64,000 nucleotides of DNA, from the NCBI GenBank assembly GCA_000720805.1, contig JODI01000008.1, positions 1 to 64,000 on the forward strand, given 5' to 3'. This document shows, piece after piece, positions 61,768 through 64,000 of the stretch (the stretch's first letter is position 1; every line of letters starts with the position of its first letter). Origin of the DNA: Streptomyces violaceoruber. Its GTDB lineage: Bacteria; Actinomycetota; Actinomycetes; Streptomycetales; Streptomycetaceae. Position numbers and translations under genes: made by a program. A model generated the notes under the pieces. That model saw nothing but the letters and a program-made list of their open reading frames with translations. It was not told the origin of the DNA and made no database searches.

Positions 61768-62915
61768 ACGGGCACCTTCAGCGACACCACGAATCCCTCC
61801 TCGTCCGGCCCGGTCTCCAGCGAACCGCCCAGCAGCTCGGCACGCTCGCGCATGCCCAGCAGACCGTACCCGGCGCCCGCCGCTGCGAGTTCGCCCGGCG
61901 ATCCTCCCGAGTCCCGTACGACCAGCGTCACTTGATGCTCGCCGTATTCGAGCCGTATGCGTACCCGGGCCCCGGGAGCGTGCTTGCGGACGTTGGTCAG
62001 CGCTTCCTGGGCCACCCTGCGCACGGCCTGGGACGCCTCCGCCGGCAGAGGCCGGCGGTCACCCGTAATGGTGGCCTCGGCACCGTCGGCCGTACTGACC
62101 AACTGGGTCAGGAAGTCCTCCAGCGGAGTCAGCTCACCGCGCAGGGCCGACAGTGCCTGCCGAGTCTCGGAGAGACCATCGCGGGCCATTCCGCGTGCCG
62201 CCACGACCCGTTCGAGGATCTGCTCCCGGTCGGCACCCCGCTCGATCAGCAGCCGGGCCGCCTCCAGGTGTACGAGCTGTGCCGAGAGACTGTGCGCCAG
62301 TACGTCGTGGATCTCCCGCGCGATGCGGGCCCGCTCCGCCAGCGCCGCGGACTCAGCCTCGGCAGTCCGCGCGGCCCGCTCCTGGGCGAGCAGCCGCTGG
62401 GCGCTGCCGCGGGCCTCGGCGTCCAGCCGCAGCACGTATCCGGCGAGAGCGAGACCGCCAGTCGTGGCTGCGGTGGTCAGCCATACCTCGTCGTTGACCG
62501 CGGCGTACGAAGCGAGGGCGACCGATGCGACCGGCAGGGCAGCCGCCACGGGCAGTCGCTCCAGAGCGGTGACGGCGCACCCGCACCAGATGACGAGAGC
62601 GGGGACTCTGAAACCTACGGCCTGGGCGACTACCGCGATCGCCAGCAGCGCGGTCATGAGTGCCAGAGACGGCACGAGCCGGTGCGCGAGGGTGGTGCGA
62701 TAGAGGGCCCAGGCGAGGAACGCGGCCAGCACGAGGCCCGCCACGGCTGCGACCGTGCCCCAGCCGTGCACGTGGCTTCCGGTGAGGCCACTCCACAGCA
62801 GCATGCCGAGGACCAGCCCTCGCACCACCCAGCCGAGCAGTCGCCGGGGGGCCGAGGACTCCGCCCGCCCGAGGGCCTCGCGTGAGGGCCAGCGTGTCCA
62901 GGCGTTCTCCGTCAC
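61764..62915 (-). CDS. NarL-type sensor histidine kinase (HisKA_3)
   Basis: GTG at 62915 overlaps the upstream gene (GTGA) and gives 383 residues. About six membrane helices occupy 25-165. The HisKA_3 box is RARIAREIHDVLAHSLSAQL, and HATPase has QAVRRVAQEALTNVRKHAPG and GYGLLGMRERAELLGG. There is no large extracellular domain, so the signal is probably in or near the membrane. It signals to the downstream regulator. Confidence 0.9.
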   Translation of the reverse strand: MTENAWTRWPSREALGRAESSAPRRLLGWVVRGLVLGMLLWSGLTGSHVHGWGTVAAVAGLVLAAFLAWALYRTTLAHRLVPSLALMTALLAIAVVAQAVGFRVPALVIWCGCAVTALERLPVAAALPVASVALASYAAVNDEVWLTTAATTGGLALAGYVLRLDAEARGSAQRLLAQERAARTAEAESAALAERARIAREIHDVLAHSLSAQLVHLEAARLLIERGADREQILERVVAARGMARDGLSETRQALSALRGELTPLEDFLTQLVSTADGAEATITGDRRPLPAEASQAVRRVAQEALTNVRKHAPGARVRIRLEYGEHQVTLVVRDSGGSPGELAAAGAGYGLLGMRERAELLGGSLETGPDEEGFVVSLKVPV

Positions 62916-63436
62916 ACCCGTTCCTTCCCCGTGGGCCGGGACATGCTGTCACCGTATGCCGTGCCTGTCGCGGCCGTGGGGCGCAGGAACCGGGCCCGGC
63001 GGGCCAGGGTGCCGGAGCGCACCAGCAGCGTGGCCGCCAGAGCCAGCAGCAGCGCGGAGGAGTCCTGGTGAAGGCCGAGCGCCGTGCCGAGCGCGAAGAG
63101 GCCTACGCGCAGTCCGACGCCGACGGCCCAGACTCCACCGCTCGCCTTGGTGCTCCTGCTCCACACCGCGCCGTCCGGCTCCACCCATATGCGGGTCGTC
63201 CAGGCCCAGGCGGCTCCAGTGGCGAGGCCGGTGAGCAATTCGGCAATCAGCAGGACGACCGACGTCGTGTGGTGCTGGGCGTCCACTATCGCCGGCTCAC
63301 GAAGCGCCACGACGGCCAGGATCACGGGCAGGAGCCACCAACGCCTCTCGGTGTCGATCCGGCTCGCACGGAACTGCCGGACGATCACCAGGGCGGCCAC
63401 GGCCACGATCACCAACGCGTTGACGAGCCCGGGCAT
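62912..63436 (-). CDS. Small multi-pass membrane protein co-transcribed with the sensor kinase
   Basis: ATG at 63436 (MPGLVNALVIVAVAALVIVR) gives 174 residues with about four helices (VVLLIAELLTGLATGAAWAW, VGVGLRVGLFALGTALGL and others) and a basic C-terminal tail. It resembles CcdC/DUF1453-type proteins loosely. Its stop overlaps the kinase start, so it is likely an accessory membrane subunit of the sensor. No function is known. Confidence 0.75.
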   Translation of the reverse strand: MPGLVNALVIVAVAALVIVRQFRASRIDTERRWWLLPVILAVVALREPAIVDAQHHTTSVVLLIAELLTGLATGAAWAWTTRIWVEPDGAVWSRSTKASGGVWAVGVGLRVGLFALGTALGLHQDSSALLLALAATLLVRSGTLARRARFLRPTAATGTAYGDSMSRPTGKERV

Positions 63437-64000
63437 CAGAGCCTCCGCAGCGAAGAGGGCGAGGCCGACAGCGAGCGCTGTCGACGCCTTCGACGCTACG
63501 GAAATCGGCAGGTCGGCAGATCGGAGCCGGGGTGGATCACGGGTGGATCCTCAGCCGTCAGCTACCTCCACCCCCGGGTGGAGACATCCAGGCCTACCGG
63601 GACGGGCGGACAGGCGACGTGGGCAGCAGGCAGCAGGCAGCAGAAGGATGCTGGGGGCGGAAAGGGACCGAGGACGGGCGGCGGGGGCTTTGCCGCTGGA
63701 CATGCGCCGGAGGCCCAGCGCCGGACAGTGGTAGGGCCCGGCCGGCGAGCCAGTGACCGGCAAGCACCGGAGGCCCAGTACCGGACAGGCGATGAGGCCC
63801 CGCCAGCGAGCCAGTGACCCTCATGCACCAAACCCGATGCCGGACAGGCGATGAGGCCCGGCCGGCGGCACCCGAGCGGCGCCCGGCACTCTGGAGCCGA
63901 GGGATGAATCGGCGTCGACGGACCTGGGAGCCGTACCCGCCTTCTCCACACGCGTCCTTGTCGGCCCCCTTCGCGACCTGCCCCAACCGACAACGGCACC
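63437..64000. other. Right-end region without a recognised gene
   Basis: Frames on both strands give low-complexity sequence. The promoter of the three-gene sensor operon should lie near 63440-63540 on the minus strand. The main structure is the tandem repeat at 63701-63866. A gene may begin beyond the right edge. Confidence 0.5.
63701..63866. repeat. Imperfect tandem repeat, 60-bp period, about 2.7 copies
   Basis: CCGGACAG recurs at 63721, 63781 and 63840, each preceded by a GGAGGCCCAG-like or variant block and followed by GATGAGGCCC or GTAGGGCCCG, then GCGAGCCAGTGACC (twice). The copies differ by about 10-20 percent by eye. Minus-strand frames repeat HWLAG and SGTGPPV-like words, but this seems a by-product rather than a real protein. 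Confidence 0.75.

Noticed and set aside
63562..63999. Minus-strand frames across the right-end repeat
   Set aside because: Translation is low-complexity and follows the DNA repeat in more than one frame, so it is not evidence of a protein.

Overview
The window is high-GC actinobacterial chromosome and almost certainly from a Streptomyces species. The evidence is strong third-position GC, GTG and TTG starts, GGAGG-type ribosome sites, and a gene order that I recall from both Streptomyces (sepH, cutRS, ptsH, parC, citrate synthase pair, CitAB-like two-component system) and Mycobacterium (RNA methyltransferase, KimA-like permease, ceoB, ceoC, DUF3159, OB-fold, DUF3710, dut, DUF3093, DUF4193). 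No tRNA, rRNA, CRISPR array, intact insertion sequence or phage module was seen.

Layout. 1-4,100 is a degraded sugar-use locus: the start of a sugar ABC transporter lipoprotein, a broken PfkB kinase, a probable TnpB/IS605 scar, an FGGY kinase, and a short-chain dehydrogenase with an odd tail. 4,600-15,000 is an RNA methyltransferase plus a potassium neighbourhood: KimA-like importer, an unlisted 31-residue membrane peptide, CeoB and CeoC, DUF3159, an OB-fold protein and KdpDE. 14,750-18,490 holds DUF3710, dut, a thioesterase, DUF3093, an unknown protein and DUF4193. 18,890-20,782 is CutRS. 21,200-29,740 holds an inositol-monophosphatase-like gene, coproporphyrin ferrochelatase, an MFS transporter, a sugar-lactone oxidase, sepH, a thiosulfate-type sulfurtransferase and a VOC protein.

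29,740-35,760 is an accessory island: three DUF1772 genes (one split by a small inversion), an alpha/beta hydrolase fragment, an AraC regulator, a hemerythrin protein and an NmrA-like protein. 35,760-46,650 returns to conserved genes: thymidine kinase, phosphodiesterase, DUF5998, a GNAT/acyl-CoA synthetase fusion, HPr with a DasR-like site, a GntR regulator, an M23 peptidase under a c-di-AMP (ydaO) riboswitch, and an active/inactive M16 peptidase pair.

47,556-63,436 carries parC, a COG0523 GTPase, two small unknown proteins, then a citrate-centred block: a citrate synthase divergent from a helix-turn-helix/citrate-synthase fusion across a perfect palindrome, an iron-box-controlled [2Fe-2S] protein that looks leaderless, a CitAB-like sensor pair, an acetate-type symporter with DUF485, and a NarL-type sensor operon. 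The right end (63,437-64,000) has a 60-bp tandem repeat and no convincing gene.

Themes: potassium and c-di-AMP physiology in the first half (KimA, Ceo, KdpDE, and a ydaO switch on a wall hydrolase), and citrate/acetate/iron in the right third. The most unusual items are the DNA-binding citrate synthase with its palindromic operator, two genes whose stop-codon segment is tandemly multiplied, and the inverted DUF1772 gene.
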